Assembly (NCBI GenBank): GCA_963764585.1
Contig: CAVXTB010000006.1
Location: 124,001-188,000 of the forward strand
Reading direction: 5' to 3'
DNA: 64,000 nt
From: JAOPZW01 sp963764585
GTDB taxonomy: Bacteria; Actinomycetota; Thermoleophilia; Solirubrobacterales; Solirubrobacteraceae
The position numbers and the translations under genes are program-made. A model generated the notes under the pieces. It was not told the DNA's origin and did no database searches. It worked only from the letters and a program-made list of their open reading frames with translations. Numbering within the stretch: the stretch's first letter is position 1; each line of letters opens with the position of its first letter. Positions 8,058-17,432 of the stretch are shown here, piece after piece.

Positions 8058-8749
8058 GCCGCCACCTCCTCGTGATCGGGACAGCCGTAGCGGACGCGCA
8101 GCAGCGAGCGGCACAGCCCGCCGTTGCTCTCGAGGCTCAGGCTTACCAGCCGGGCGCGGCGCAGCCAAGTGGGAAGCTCGGCGGCGGTCAGCCGCGTGCC
8201 GTCGCCGGCGACCAGCGCCGGGTCGCCTGGGCCGCACGGCAGCCCGAGATCGGCGCGCAGCTCGCGGCAGCGGGTCGCGTCGACGCCCGCCGGCAGGTCG
8301 GCGAGCACCACCTTCACCACCGCCTCGGGCGCAAGGCCCGAGCGCAGCAGCGCCTGGCAGACGCGCGCCTGGCGGGCCACGAGCGCCTTGCGCCGGAACA
8401 GCTCGCGCAGCGCGTCGAGCCCGCCGGTCGTCTCGCCGGGGAACGCGTCGGCGAAGCCGCCGCCGCACGCGAGCGCGGCGTTGATCTCGTCGCCCGTGTA
8501 GTGGTCCTCGAGCACGACGCTCGCGCGCTCGACCCCGGCCACCGAGATGACGGCCGCGCGCGCGTCGGCTGCCATCAGGTAGGCGAAGTTGGGCGCGCAC
8601 TGCGGGGTGGGAAGGCGCAGGCGGACGGCGACCTCGCCGCCGCCCGAGACGGTGCACGCCCCGACGAACCCGAGCGCCGTGATCGGCTCGTCGAGCTCGG
8701 GGTCGTACACCGTGCCCAGCGCGGCGAGGACTCGGTCCGCGAGGGTCAC
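8054..8749 (-). CDS. DUF59 / MIP18-family iron-sulfur assembly-like protein of the prm locus
   Basis: 231 residues from a GTG at 8749 overlapping the amidohydrolase stop (GTGA). The N-terminal about 100 residues show the DUF59 pattern VLAALGTVYDPELDEPITALGFV and a CAPNF segment; the rest is a locus-specific extension with several Cys residues (LACGGGF, GLCRSLL, YGCPDHEE). DUF59 proteins help mature iron-sulfur proteins, and here the plausible client is the Fe-S reductase or the diiron hydroxylase. A protein of this type recurs between the amidohydrolase and alcohol dehydrogenase genes of actinobacterial prm clusters. Exact role unknown. Confidence 0.75.
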   Translation of the reverse strand: MTLADRVLAALGTVYDPELDEPITALGFVGACTVSGGGEVAVRLRLPTPQCAPNFAYLMAADARAAVISVAGVERASVVLEDHYTGDEINAALACGGGFADAFPGETTGGLDALRELFRRKALVARQARVCQALLRSGLAPEAVVKVVLADLPAGVDATRCRELRADLGLPCGPGDPALVAGDGTRLTAAELPTWLRRARLVSLSLESNGGLCRSLLRVRYGCPDHEEVAA

Positions 8750-9801
8750 GTAGCGCCCTCGACCAGCTGGGCGTCCTCGCGCGCCGCCGGGGTGCCCTCG
8801 TCGGGGGCGAGCCGTAGCTCCGCGGGCACCTCGACGCCATAGAGCTTGGCCGCGTTGAGGCCGAGCACCTTCTTCTTGGCGGTCGTCGTCCAGCGCGGGT
8901 AGTCGGAGTACTCGTCGCCCGCTGGGTAGTCCCAGTCGACGAGGCCTTCGACCTGCCACTTGGGCTCCCAGATGGCGTAGTCCGAGCCGAACAGCATCTT
9001 GTCCTCGCCGACCCAGAACAGCAGCTCGCCCATGACCTTGGCGAAGAAGCGCGGGCGAGCGTGCATGAGGCCGCCGACGACGACGGCGAGCCCTGCGTAG
9101 ACGTTGGGCTCCTGCGTCGCCATGAAGCAGAAGTCCTCGATGCGCGGCAGGCCGACGTGCTCCACGATGAAGTTCAGGTTCGGGAAGTCGGTCGCCACGT
9201 GGTCGACGTCGGAGACGTCGAAGGCGTCCTTGTCCAGCGGCCAGATCGTCGGCCCCTTGTGGACGTGGAGGTTGCGGATCCCGAGCTCGTCGCACTTCTC
9301 GAGGAACGGGACGGCCTCCGGGTCGGTGAGCTTCCAGCCGCGCGAGGCGCCCTTCCACTCGGCCGTGTAGAGCTTGCAGCCCTGGATGCCGTACTTGGCG
9401 TGGTCGGCCTCGAGCTGCGCGACCCCGGCCTCGCCGTCACGCGGGTCCCAGCGGCCGTTGACGCGCAGCTTGCCCGGGAACGCATCCAGCAGCGCCGCGT
9501 TGTGCTCGATGTCGTTGAACCCGGTCGTGTACCAGTCCTTCAGGTACGTGGACTGGAACACCGCCTGGTCGACGTGGCCGTTCTCGAACACGTCGCGCCC
9601 GAAGTCGTCCACCGAGTACTTCTGGAAGTGCTCGAGCGTCCAGTGCGTCTCCGCAGGGGCAAGCCCCATGTAGGCGTGGAAGCACTCGATCCAGCCCTTG
9701 GCGTACTTCTCCTGGCCGGGCACCCAGTTGGCCGGGCTCGCGTCCCAGAAGTGCAGGTGGCTGTCGAAGACGAAGTACTGCTCGCCGTCCTTCTCGTACA
9801 T
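8746..9801 (-). CDS. Amidohydrolase family (PF04909) protein of the prm locus
   Basis: 351 residues from the ATG at 9801, preceded by TAGGAGGG. TIM-barrel amidohydrolase metal ligands are visible: FDSHLHFWD (HxH at the N-terminus), HVHKGPTIW and EHVGLPRIEDF (His) and FGSDYAIWE (Asp). The family hydrolyses or decarboxylates diverse substrates. In propane monooxygenase operons a gene of this class reproducibly follows the coupling-protein gene, yet its reaction is not established. It lies 10 bases downstream of prmD and is surely co-transcribed. Confidence 0.85.
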   Translation of the reverse strand: MYEKDGEQYFVFDSHLHFWDASPANWVPGQEKYAKGWIECFHAYMGLAPAETHWTLEHFQKYSVDDFGRDVFENGHVDQAVFQSTYLKDWYTTGFNDIEHNAALLDAFPGKLRVNGRWDPRDGEAGVAQLEADHAKYGIQGCKLYTAEWKGASRGWKLTDPEAVPFLEKCDELGIRNLHVHKGPTIWPLDKDAFDVSDVDHVATDFPNLNFIVEHVGLPRIEDFCFMATQEPNVYAGLAVVVGGLMHARPRFFAKVMGELLFWVGEDKMLFGSDYAIWEPKWQVEGLVDWDYPAGDEYSDYPRWTTTAKKKVLGLNAAKLYGVEVPAELRLAPDEGTPAAREDAQLVEGAT

Positions 9802-9811
9802 GCGATCCCTC

Positions 9812-10156
9812 CTACTGCACCGGCTGCAGGTCGAACCCGATGTACTCGGCGGCATCCTCGGGATTGGCGAACAGCACCACGCGATCGTCGAGGACGACCA
9901 TGCGCCCGTAGTGGGTCGACATGATCTCCTCGAAGTCGTCGTTGCCGAAGTCGTCCCAGCCGAGCGCCTCCGCGAGCTCCTGGTAGTCGAACTCGACCTG
10001 GCCGTCTCCGTCGACGCGAATCATCGACGGCAGCTCGGTGACGTCGACGCCGTCCTTGCCGCGCATCACCTCCGCCACCACGTAGCCGACCTGGTTGTTC
10101 ATCAGCGTGACGCCAGCGCGGTTGGACGAGCTGCGGTCTGCAGCGAACCGGGTCAT
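9812..10156 (-). CDS. prmD: Propane monooxygenase coupling (effector) protein PrmD
   Basis: 114 residues with the MmoB/DmpM fold pattern: MNNQVGYVVAEVMRGKDGV, then VTELPSMIRVDGDGQVEFDY. The protein binds the hydroxylase and tunes oxygen activation without carrying a cofactor. Its ATG overlaps the prmC stop (ATGA). The order prmA, reductase, prmC, prmD matches Gordonia and Rhodococcus propane monooxygenases. This gene is intact, unlike the three upstream. Confidence 0.9.
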   Translation of the reverse strand: MTRFAADRSSSNRAGVTLMNNQVGYVVAEVMRGKDGVDVTELPSMIRVDGDGQVEFDYQELAEALGWDDFGNDDFEEIMSTHYGRMVVLDDRVVLFANPEDAAEYIGFDLQPVQ

Positions 10157-11259
10157 GGCTTGACCTCCTTTGGGGTCTCGAGTCCGATGTCGCCGACCAC
10201 GCTCTCGAGGCGCCCGCGCGAGCGCTCGAGGGAGTCCTCGAAGCGGACGACCTTCTCGGAGATCTGCGACCAGATGGGCTGCAGCTGCCGGGCGGCCGCC
10301 ATCGCGGCCTCCGACCAGCTCGCGAGCCAGCCCTGCATGAGCTTGAGGTTCTCGGCCCCGTGCGCCTCGTCGTCGGCCAGCATGCGGTACAGGGCACGCG
10401 CGCCGCGCTGATCGCGAGCCGCATCGGATTCGCCGGCGCCCATGATCGTGGGGGTGACGAAGTCACCGTGCAGCGCCGCCACCTGCATGACGAACCCTGA
10501 GCGGAACAGCTCGCCCAAGAGCGGCTCGAACACGATCGAGGTGACGAACCACTGCTCCCCCCAATCGCGGGAACCGGTCAGGCGCTCGACGAACTCGCGC
10601 GTCGGCTGCCAGATCGGGTCCTGCTGCCACGTCTCACGGTGCAGGGAGCCCTTGAAGCCGTCGACCTCGTCGGAGAGCGTGAGGTTGTAGAGGATGAGGT
10701 CTTGCGCGAAGCGCAGCTTGTGCGCTGCGCCGACCGCCATCGCGTTGTTGATCATGTTCGTCGGCGCGTCCGCTGGGCCGGCGTGTAGACGTGCATGCCG
10801 ATGCCGTGCTCGGCGTGGGCCCACGCGAACACGTGGCGCTCGAGGACCTTGACCCAGGCGGGATCCAGCGACGCGAAGACGTGCGCCGTGCGCCCGTGCT
10901 CGATGTTCTGCTGGATCTGACGGACGACGGCCGCGTTGTTGCGGTAGATCGTCTGCTCCCATTCCTCGTTCGGGTCGAGGAACTCGTGCCAGTTGGAGGA
11001 CTTGAGCGTCCGTCCACTTCTCCGGGTAGCCCGAGTCGCCGTTGGCGAACGCGTAGACCCAGCCCTGCGTCAGGTGGCGCGCGGGGTCGGGCTGGACGTC
11101 GACGGTGACGTCCTCGTAGACCGTTGCCCGGCGCTTGCGGGGCGTGAAGTAGTTGTAGCTGCGGCTGGTCGACGACGGGAACTCCTTCGCTCCGGCCTCC
11201 GCGTCGGTGAACACGGGCTTCGGGACGCTGCGTTCCTTAACCGGGGTGTCCGTGGCCAT
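10153..11259 (-). pseudogene. prmC: Propane monooxygenase hydroxylase small subunit PrmC, frameshifted as read
   Basis: The ATG at 11259 follows GAGAGGAG. The N-terminus (PKPVFTDAEAGAKEFPSS) and C-terminus (TNMINNAMAVGAAHKLRFAQ onward) lie in one frame and match PrmC/MmoX-beta proteins. The middle does not: after GYPEKW near 11007-11018 the true sequence (LKSSNWHEFLDPNEEWEQ) continues in another frame, and it returns near 10765-10771 just before TNMINN. The two changes, one gained and one lost base, compensate, so a continuous but nonsensical frame spans the gene. All conserved segments are present without stops, so sequencing or assembly error is at least as likely as decay. The product would be the beta subunit of the diiron hydroxylase. 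Confidence 0.8.
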
Positions 11260-11272
11260 GAACGCTCCTCTC

Positions 11273-12315
11273 TCACTGCGCGGTGGTGGTGAACTTGTCG
11301 TAGTAGATGTGCTCTTCGGGGATGCCCCGGGCCTCGAGCATCGCGATCGCGGCGTCGACCATCGGGGGCGGTCCGCAGAGATAGGCGTCGACGTCGGCGA
11401 GGTCGCCCTCGAGGCGCTCGACGACCTCCGTGATCAGGCCCGGTCTCCCCGGCCCAGTCGTCGCCGTCGGCTGCCTCGGAGAGGGCCGGGACGAAGGTCA
11501 GGCCGGGGAGTCGGGAGCGGAGATCCTCGAGCTCCTCGAGGTGGAACAGGTCGCTCGGCGTGCGGGCGCCGTAGTAGTAGGTCGCGGGCCGCTCGATGCC
11601 CTGCGTCGGCCATCGAGCGCAGCAGGCACAGGATCGGCGCCATGCCGGCGCCGCCGCCGATGAAGACGAGCCGCCGGGGCGAGCTGGACCGCAGCGTGAA
11701 CATCCCGTAGGGGCCGGTCACGTCGAGCTCCTCGCCGACCTGCACGCCGCCCTCGGCGAGCAGCCCGGAGAAGCGCCCGCCGGGATAGAGCTTGATCATG
11801 AACTCGAGCTCGCCGGGCCCGCCGTTGCAGACGTTGGCCATCGAGAACGAGCGGTGCTCGTCCTCGTGGCCCGGGATGCGGATGTCGACGTACTGGCCCG
11901 GGCGGTAGGTGAACGGCTCGCCGTCGGCCACCGCCAGGCGCAGCATGCGGATGTCGTGCGTGAGCTCCGCCACCGCCGTCACGCGCGTGGTCACCGTGCG
12001 CGGCGGGTTGCCGGAGTGCAGCACCTCCTCGTCGTAGTGGACGAGCTCGATCTCGAGGTCGGAGTAGGCGTGCGCCCGGCACAGCAGCGTCCAGCCCTCC
12101 TGCTCCTCGAACTCGGGCAGCGCGAAGGTCGAGTAGCTGTCGAGGTCGACCTCGCCGTCAAGCAGGAACGACTTGCACGACGAGCACTGGCCCTCCTTGC
12201 ATCCGTGCATGAGCATCAGGCCCTGGCGGAAGGCGGCGTTGAGGATCGTCTCGTCCTCGTCGGCCTCCATCTCGATGCCGAGCGGCTCGAAGCGGACCGT
12301 GTGCATCTTGCCCAT
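11273..12315 (-). pseudogene. prmB: Propane monooxygenase reductase PrmB, frameshifted as read
   Basis: The start is the ATG at 12315. The N-terminal plant-type ferredoxin domain (CKEGQCSSC plus a later Cys in LLCRAH) is followed by the FAD motif RSFSMAN and the NAD motif GGGAGMAPIL, the layout of soluble diiron monooxygenase reductases that pass electrons from NADH to the hydroxylase. The frame breaks twice, near 11600 (an extra base in a three-G run after RSMADAG) and near 11440 (an extra base in GGGCC after GDDWAGETG). Reading across both restores an intact ending, CGPPPMVDAA to YYDKFTTTAQ, with the stop at 11273. Both changes look like gained G/C bases in short runs. Confidence 0.8.
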
Positions 12316-12364
12316 GGCGCCTGTGGTGGCCGGGGACGCCGCGGGCGCCCCCGGCCAGCTCCAT

Positions 12365-14027
12365 TCAGGCCGACGCGCCCTCGCGGGCCGGGCGTCCGGC
12401 GGGACCCCCCGCCTTGTAGGCCGCGATGTGCTTCTCGCGGTCCTCGGGGGACATCTCGTTGAGCAGGACGTTGGGGCTGTAGAGCGTGATGCCCTTGACC
12501 TCGTCCAGCGTCCACATCTTCTTGGGATCGAGATGCAGGTGCGGTTGCGGGACGAGCGTGTGGCCGTCGTCGCGGATGTAGCCCGAGGTCCTGCATGATC
12601 TCGGCGAGGTCCTTGCCGTGGTGCAGGGTCTCCCACTCGCGCTGGCCGGAGAGCCGGCCCATGGACGGCGTCGGGCGCCCCTCGTACTCGGGGCGGAACG
12701 CCACCTTGTCGGTCCAGTGGCAGGTCTCCGAGCAGTACGTGCGGACCTGGCCGTCGACCTCGTCGACGACCGTGTCCTCACGGATCAGGCACGGGACCAT
12801 GCAGGTCCAGCAGCGGTGCGGGTACTCGTAGTCGGCGTCGGCCTCGAACGCGATCGGCTTGTGGCCGTTCTTGACGGCCAGCTCCGAGTAGCGCTCCCAC
12901 CACGTGCCGTACTTGTCGTACCAGCCCGGGTACTTGTGCTCGAACCACTCGAAGTCCGTCGTCGGTCATCGCCGTCGATCCGCCAGTAGTTGGCGAACCA
13001 GCCGGTGGCGAAGAACTGCGCGACCTCGTGGATGTAGCCCTTGTTCCAGATCCGGTTCCAGGCCTCCTCGACGAGGTCGTGCGGGATCGTCAGGCCGTAC
13101 TTCTCCAGCGGGACGAGGTAGGAGCGGTAGTAGTCGTCGTAGATCCACCGCCGCCACATCTCGGCGTAGCTCTCGCGGTCCTTGCGGCGGTCCTTGGTGC
13201 CGTACTCGATGAACGTGCCGATCGCGGCGTCGACGACCGCGTGGTTGTTCCACCAGGCGTAGCGCAGGTCGCGCTCCAGCAGCTGGCGGTTGCGCTCGTC
13301 GGCAAGCGCCATGAGGATGATCGAGTAGCCGTTGGAGATGTGGCGGCGACTCGTCGGACTGCACCGAGTGGAACACCGTCGGAAGCAGGTAGTCGCCGTT
13401 GGCCGCCGCCTCGCCCGGCATCGCGACGAAGAGGACGTTGGTGAACGCCGTCTCGGCGACGATGGTCAGGTAGACATTGGCCGCGGTGATCGCGTCACCG
13501 GTGATGAATCCCTCGCCGAACTGGCGGCCGATCGTGCCGGCGTAGCAGTTGGCGAATCCCTTCTCGGTGAGATCGAACCCGGCGGGATCGATGTAGTGGT
13601 TCATGTACAGCCGCTTGAGGTTCATCTGGATCGTCGAGTGGCGAACCTCGTCGATCATCTGGATGGCCAACCCGTTGTGGACCTCGGGGTTGGGCACCGC
13701 GTTGATGGCCAGCGGCATGGCGCGGGCGGCGGAGATCTCCGGGAACGGGATGATGCTCAGGAAGAGCTTCTGCCACTCCATCCACCGCTCCTGGACCTGG
13801 CGGAACATGTTGCCGCGGATGGCGCCATCCATCGCGCCGAACACGCGGTTGTCCTTCTCCTCCTCCATCGGGAAGTAGGAGCGCAGGACCTGCTTGAGCG
13901 GGTCCTTCTTCGGGGCCTTCTCGAACGTGTAATCGGTCGGGTACTTGTCGACCGGCTCGACGAACGTCGGCTCCCAGGAGAGCTCCTGGATCTTCTGGTG
14001 GGCCTTCGTGATGCTGGCTCGGCTCAA
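12365..14027 (-). pseudogene. prmA: Propane 2-monooxygenase hydroxylase large subunit PrmA, frameshifted as read
   Basis: Diiron hydroxylase alpha subunit that would activate oxygen and hydroxylate propane at C2. I place the start at a TTG (14027), seven bases after AAAGGAGG, giving MSRASITKAHQKIQ as in known PrmA proteins. Iron ligands are seen in MIDEVRHS and, after frame correction, SDESRH (the two ExxH motifs). Four single-base gains disrupt it: about 13345 (before SRHISNGYS), about 12970 and 12957 (around IDGMTDDDFEWF), and 12582-12584 (in DLGYIRDDG). The protein is complete to ARPAREGASA when these are corrected, with no in-frame stops. It lies 31 bases downstream of an iclR gene. Confidence 0.85.
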
Positions 14028-14058
14028 GGCCGGCACCTCCTTTCGGGCGCGCTGAGAC

Positions 14059-14907
14059 TCACGGCACCGTGCTTGCGTTCGCCGACGCTAGGCCGGCCGG
14101 TTCGCGCGGATCAAGAACGCCGCGCGTTTCGGCAGATGCCTGGAATTCCCCGCTCGGAGCGGCAATCCGGGCCACTTCGGCGACCGTCGCCGCGAGCGCG
14201 TCGCGCTCGTCGTCGAAGGCCCGCCGGGTCATCGAGATGCCGATCACCGCGCGCGATCGCCCCGCCGGATCGCGGACGGGCGCGGCGATGCAGCAGAAGT
14301 CCTCATCGAACTCCTCGCGGTCGACGGCGATGCCGTCCGCGCGGATGGCCTGCAGCTCGGCGCGCAGCACGTCGGGGTCGGTGATCGTGTGCGCGGTGAA
14401 GCGGCGCAGCCCGGCCTGCAGGTAGCGCTCGACGACCTCGGGGCGCGCCAGCGAGAGTGCGACCTTGCCCAGCGCGAGCGCGTGGGCGTTGTCGCGGATG
14501 ACCGGATCCAGGCCGGGCAGCTTGGGCATGCCCTGCAGCCCGCGCTCGTAGCCGATGCGCAGCTCGCCGCCGCGCACGATCCCGACGTAGGCGCGCTTGT
14601 GGGTGCGCGCGAGGAGCTCGCGGACGAGCGCGGCGAGGTCGTGGAACTCGGCGGGCGGAGCGGCGGCGCCCGTGCCGACCAGCTCGCGGAACGCTGGGGC
14701 GAGCCGGTAGACGCCGCCCGCGTGGTGGGCGGCCACGCCCTCGTCGCAGAGGCTCGCGAGCAGGTTGTAGGCGGTCGAGACGCTCTTGCCCAGCGCACGC
14801 GCGACCTCGTCGGCGCGCACGCCCTCGGGACGGGCGGCCAGCAGCCACTCGACCTGCAGCGCCGCTCGCGCGGTGCTCAGCCCGCGCCGGCTGCTCCTCG
14901 ACTGCAT
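14059..14907 (-). CDS. IclR-family transcriptional regulator
   Basis: 282 residues. An N-terminal winged helix-turn-helix (VRADEVARALGKSVSTAYNLLASLCDEG) is followed by the IclR effector domain (AYVGIVRGGELRIGYERG, later CCIAAPVRDPAGRSRAVIGISM). IclR proteins often control catabolic operons in response to a substrate or intermediate. It is directly upstream of prmA on the same strand, so it may be co-transcribed with the monooxygenase genes and regulate them; the effector is unknown. Propane or a propane metabolite is a guess from context. Confidence 0.9.
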   Translation of the reverse strand: MQSRSSRRGLSTARAALQVEWLLAARPEGVRADEVARALGKSVSTAYNLLASLCDEGVAAHHAGGVYRLAPAFRELVGTGAAAPPAEFHDLAALVRELLARTHKRAYVGIVRGGELRIGYERGLQGMPKLPGLDPVIRDNAHALALGKVALSLARPEVVERYLQAGLRRFTAHTITDPDVLRAELQAIRADGIAVDREEFDEDFCCIAAPVRDPAGRSRAVIGISMTRRAFDDERDALAATVAEVARIAAPSGEFQASAETRGVLDPREPAGLASANASTVP

Positions 14908-14962
14908 CGGGCCAGTTCACCAGCGGCCCGTTACAACAGCGCTGCACGCGCCGGGCCTGCGG

Positions 14963-16408
14963 TCAGCTCAGCTCGCGGCGCAGCTCCCCGAGCCGCGAGG
15001 CGCACAGGCTGCGCCGCGGATCGCGGAACTCCAGGCGCGTGATCAGGCGCTTCCAGGCCGCCATGTCGTCGCGGCCGCTGGGCGAGTGCACCCATGCCCA
15101 GAGGGCATCGGCGTCGCCGGAGGTCATGACCGCCTGGCGCAGCCACGCGTCGAGGTGCTCGCGCGCGCTGACGACGCCGGGGGCCTCGGAGTCGGGCAGC
15201 AGCGGCCCCGGGTAGGCCTCCGCGGCCTCGCGCACGGCGCCGGCGCGCAGCAGGCCCTCCACGCGGCGCACGTCGGTCTCGACGTCGCAGGTCAGCCGGT
15301 AGCGCTCGGTGTCGATCCACGGTCCCAGCAGCTTGCGCAGGCGCGAGACCTCGACGCGGACGCTGCTGGGGCTGCCCTCGTCGCCGTGCAGGTCGGCGCA
15401 CAGCGTGGCGGCGCTCATGCCCTCCGGGCGCGCGCAGAGCAGGGCGAGGATCTCGGCCAGGCGGGGGCGCAGGGTCGTCGGGCGCCCGTCGACCTCGAGC
15501 ACCGCGCGATCGCTGCCCAGCAGGCGCAGCCGCGCGAGCGGGCGGGTGGCCCTGCGCGACGGGCGGTCCGCGCTGCGCACGACGAAGGCCTCCTCCGCCG
15601 GCCCGACGGACTCGGCGATCGCAAGATCGCCGGAGGGCAGCGTCAGCCGCCCGCCGCCTGCCGGGATCGCCAGCCGACCCTTCGCGCCCCAGCTGGCCGG
15701 GACGGCGGTGATCGGGCGCCCGGTCGGCGTCACCAGCGCGCGCGACTCCGGCGCCTCGGCGATGCGGTCGCCGTAGCGCGCGCACAGCCGCTGGTCGTGC
15801 TCCTGCATCTCCATGCGCAGCATCGTCTCGACCGCCTGCGCGGTGGCGGTCGCCACGGCCAGGCTGTGGGGGTGCACGTCGGAGAAGTCGCCGGTCAGGT
15901 CGATGACGCCGAGCAGCGCGCCGCTGTCGGGATCGTGGATCGGCGCGGCCGAGCACGTCCAGCGCTGGACCACCTCGCTGAAGTGCTCGGGCCCGAAGAC
16001 CTGCACGGCGTGGTTGGCGGCGATCGCGGTGCCGATCGCGTTGGTGCCCGCGCCGGGCTCGCTCCACAGCGTCCCCTCGGCGAAGTTCATGTGGTCGGCG
16101 GCGCGCCGGCGCAGCCGCGCGCTGCCCTCGACGCTCAGCAGGACGCCGCCGGCGTCGGTGACGACGACGAGGTGATCGGTCTCGTCGGCGATCGCCTCCA
16201 GGCACTCGTGGATGAGCGGCGCCGCGCGGGCCAGCGGGTGCTCGCGCCACAGCGCCTGCGTCTCGTCCTCGTCGGCGACGACCGGTGCCATCTGGTTGCC
16301 CGTCGGGTCGACGCCGGCCGCGTAGGACCGCCGCCACGAGTCGACGATCGGCTCGCGGACGTCGTCGGGATCGTCGCCGTGATCGCCCACGCCGTCGAGC
16401 CCGGCCAC
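14963..16408 (-). CDS. GAF-domain regulator with C-terminal winged-helix/BTAD-like output domain
   Basis: The N-terminal half resembles AcoR/MimR-type activators: IVDSWRRSYAAGVDP, then a GAF domain (VVVTDAGGVLLSVEGS, EGTLWSEPGAGTNAIGTAIA). These proteins normally continue into a sigma-54 AAA+ module. Here no GAFTGA or Walker motif exists; instead a ruler-like winged helix and helical region follow (LRPRLAEILALLCARPEG, VRVEVSRLRKLLGPW), like SARP/BTAD regulators. The start is uncertain: the GTG at 16408 has GGGAG upstream, yet homologous-looking sequence (ELRFAWERF) extends about 12 codons further, where no ATG exists before the transposase relic. Probably an activator of the adjacent prm operon. 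Confidence 0.7.
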   Translation of the reverse strand: MAGLDGVGDHGDDPDDVREPIVDSWRRSYAAGVDPTGNQMAPVVADEDETQALWREHPLARAAPLIHECLEAIADETDHLVVVTDAGGVLLSVEGSARLRRRAADHMNFAEGTLWSEPGAGTNAIGTAIAANHAVQVFGPEHFSEVVQRWTCSAAPIHDPDSGALLGVIDLTGDFSDVHPHSLAVATATAQAVETMLRMEMQEHDQRLCARYGDRIAEAPESRALVTPTGRPITAVPASWGAKGRLAIPAGGGRLTLPSGDLAIAESVGPAEEAFVVRSADRPSRRATRPLARLRLLGSDRAVLEVDGRPTTLRPRLAEILALLCARPEGMSAATLCADLHGDEGSPSSVRVEVSRLRKLLGPWIDTERYRLTCDVETDVRRVEGLLRAGAVREAAEAYPGPLLPDSEAPGVVSAREHLDAWLRQAVMTSGDADALWAWVHSPSGRDDMAAWKRLITRLEFRDPRRSLCASRLGELRRELS

Positions 16409-16454
16409 GAACCGCTCCCAGGCGAAGCGCAGCTCCTGGGCTCGCAGCGGGGCA

Positions 16455-17279
16455 GAGGGCCAGGGTGGAGGGGTAGGGGTGGAGGAGGGAGCGGTGGGGC
16501 GGGAGGCGGTGGTTGAGCGCGACGGCGGCGGCGAGCGCGGCGAAGCGGCAGGGAGGGAGCGGGGGTGCAGTTGCGGGGCGGTGGGTGGGGAGGATGTTGG
16601 GGTGAAGAAGATCGACTCGAGGTTGGCGGATGGGCGCCAGGTGCGGTCGCGGCCTTCTCGTCTGCGGGGGATGGATCGTGGCGTCGAGCGCGCGAGGTGA
16701 TGAATCGGCGCCCGAAGCTGTCCCGACGTCGATCGCCAGCCACGACTTGGAGCTCGAGCGGGAAGCTGCAGGCAGACGGTCTTCTCGTCGATCTTCGGGG
16801 AGGTCAGCGCGAGCGCGCGTGGGGTGCCGTCCAGCGCGAACAGCGCGTGCAGCCGAAAGCCCCAGAAGAAGCGGCTGTGGCTGGCGCAGTAGCCATAGTC
16901 GGCGGCATCGCCAAGCCGGCTGCGCCGCGTCGTCTGGACCGAGCGGGCGCACTCGACCGGGGTGCTGTCGACGAGCACGAGGTCGTCATGAAGCCGGGGC
17001 TGTGGCGGGCGAACTCGGGATCAGTCCTCCATCAACCGGGCTACGCGTCGTCGCGGACATCGCGGCGCTGGGGACCCGCCCCGGGAGGCTGAGCGCCTAC
17101 CGGGCCGCACTCGCGAGGAACTGAACGTCAGAGCGGCGATCGAGCTCGCCTGAGCGATACACAGCGTGATGACCTCCGCATCGGTGATCCTTCGCCTGGC
17201 GTTGGCGGCCTGACAGGCAGGAGATCGTCGACGGTGCAGTAAACAGCGATCAGCAGCAGATCGAGGTCGGCGTCCATCG
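16455..17279 (-). pseudogene. Decayed IS982-type transposase
   Basis: On the minus strand the pieces of one DDE transposase appear in order but in shifting frames: MDADLDLLLIAVYCTVDDL (from 17279), CQAANARRRITDAEVITLC, VDSTPVECARSVQTTRRSR, YGYCASHSRFFWGFRLH, LTSPKIDEKTV, HLAPIRQ, ESIFF and a C-terminal AVALNHRL. Several frameshifts and a missing stretch after IAQA show it is dead. Clear terminal inverted repeats and a target duplication were not found. One open frame fuses the middle of this relic to the GAF regulator, but that is chance read-through of GC-rich DNA. The flank 17280-17432 holds no gene I can support. Confidence 0.75.
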
Positions 17280-17432
17280 TGGCCCTCCCGAGGGTCGACG
17301 GTTGGCACTACGGAGCACCGCCGACTTCGATCTGCCTGCTTATGACCGCTTCCCAATGATGACACCTAATCGGGCTACGTTAAGGGAAATCCCCCTAGCG
17401 GCTGCGTGACCGGGACGCCTACCGTCGTCGTG

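Noticed and set aside
10765..13350. Programmed ribosomal frameshifting to express prmA, prmB and prmC
   Set aside because: There are about eight shifts in three genes, with no common slippery sequence or downstream structure; an error or decay explanation is much simpler.
14963..16978. A fused transposase-regulator protein
   Set aside because: The open frame continues only because the decayed IS982 relic happens to lack stops in that frame; the transposase pieces occur in several frames and the join is low-complexity Pro/Ser/Thr.
17406..17432. Upstream GTG start for the secreted protein
   Set aside because: It would place a polar extension in front of a clean Sec signal peptide starting at the ATG at 17433.
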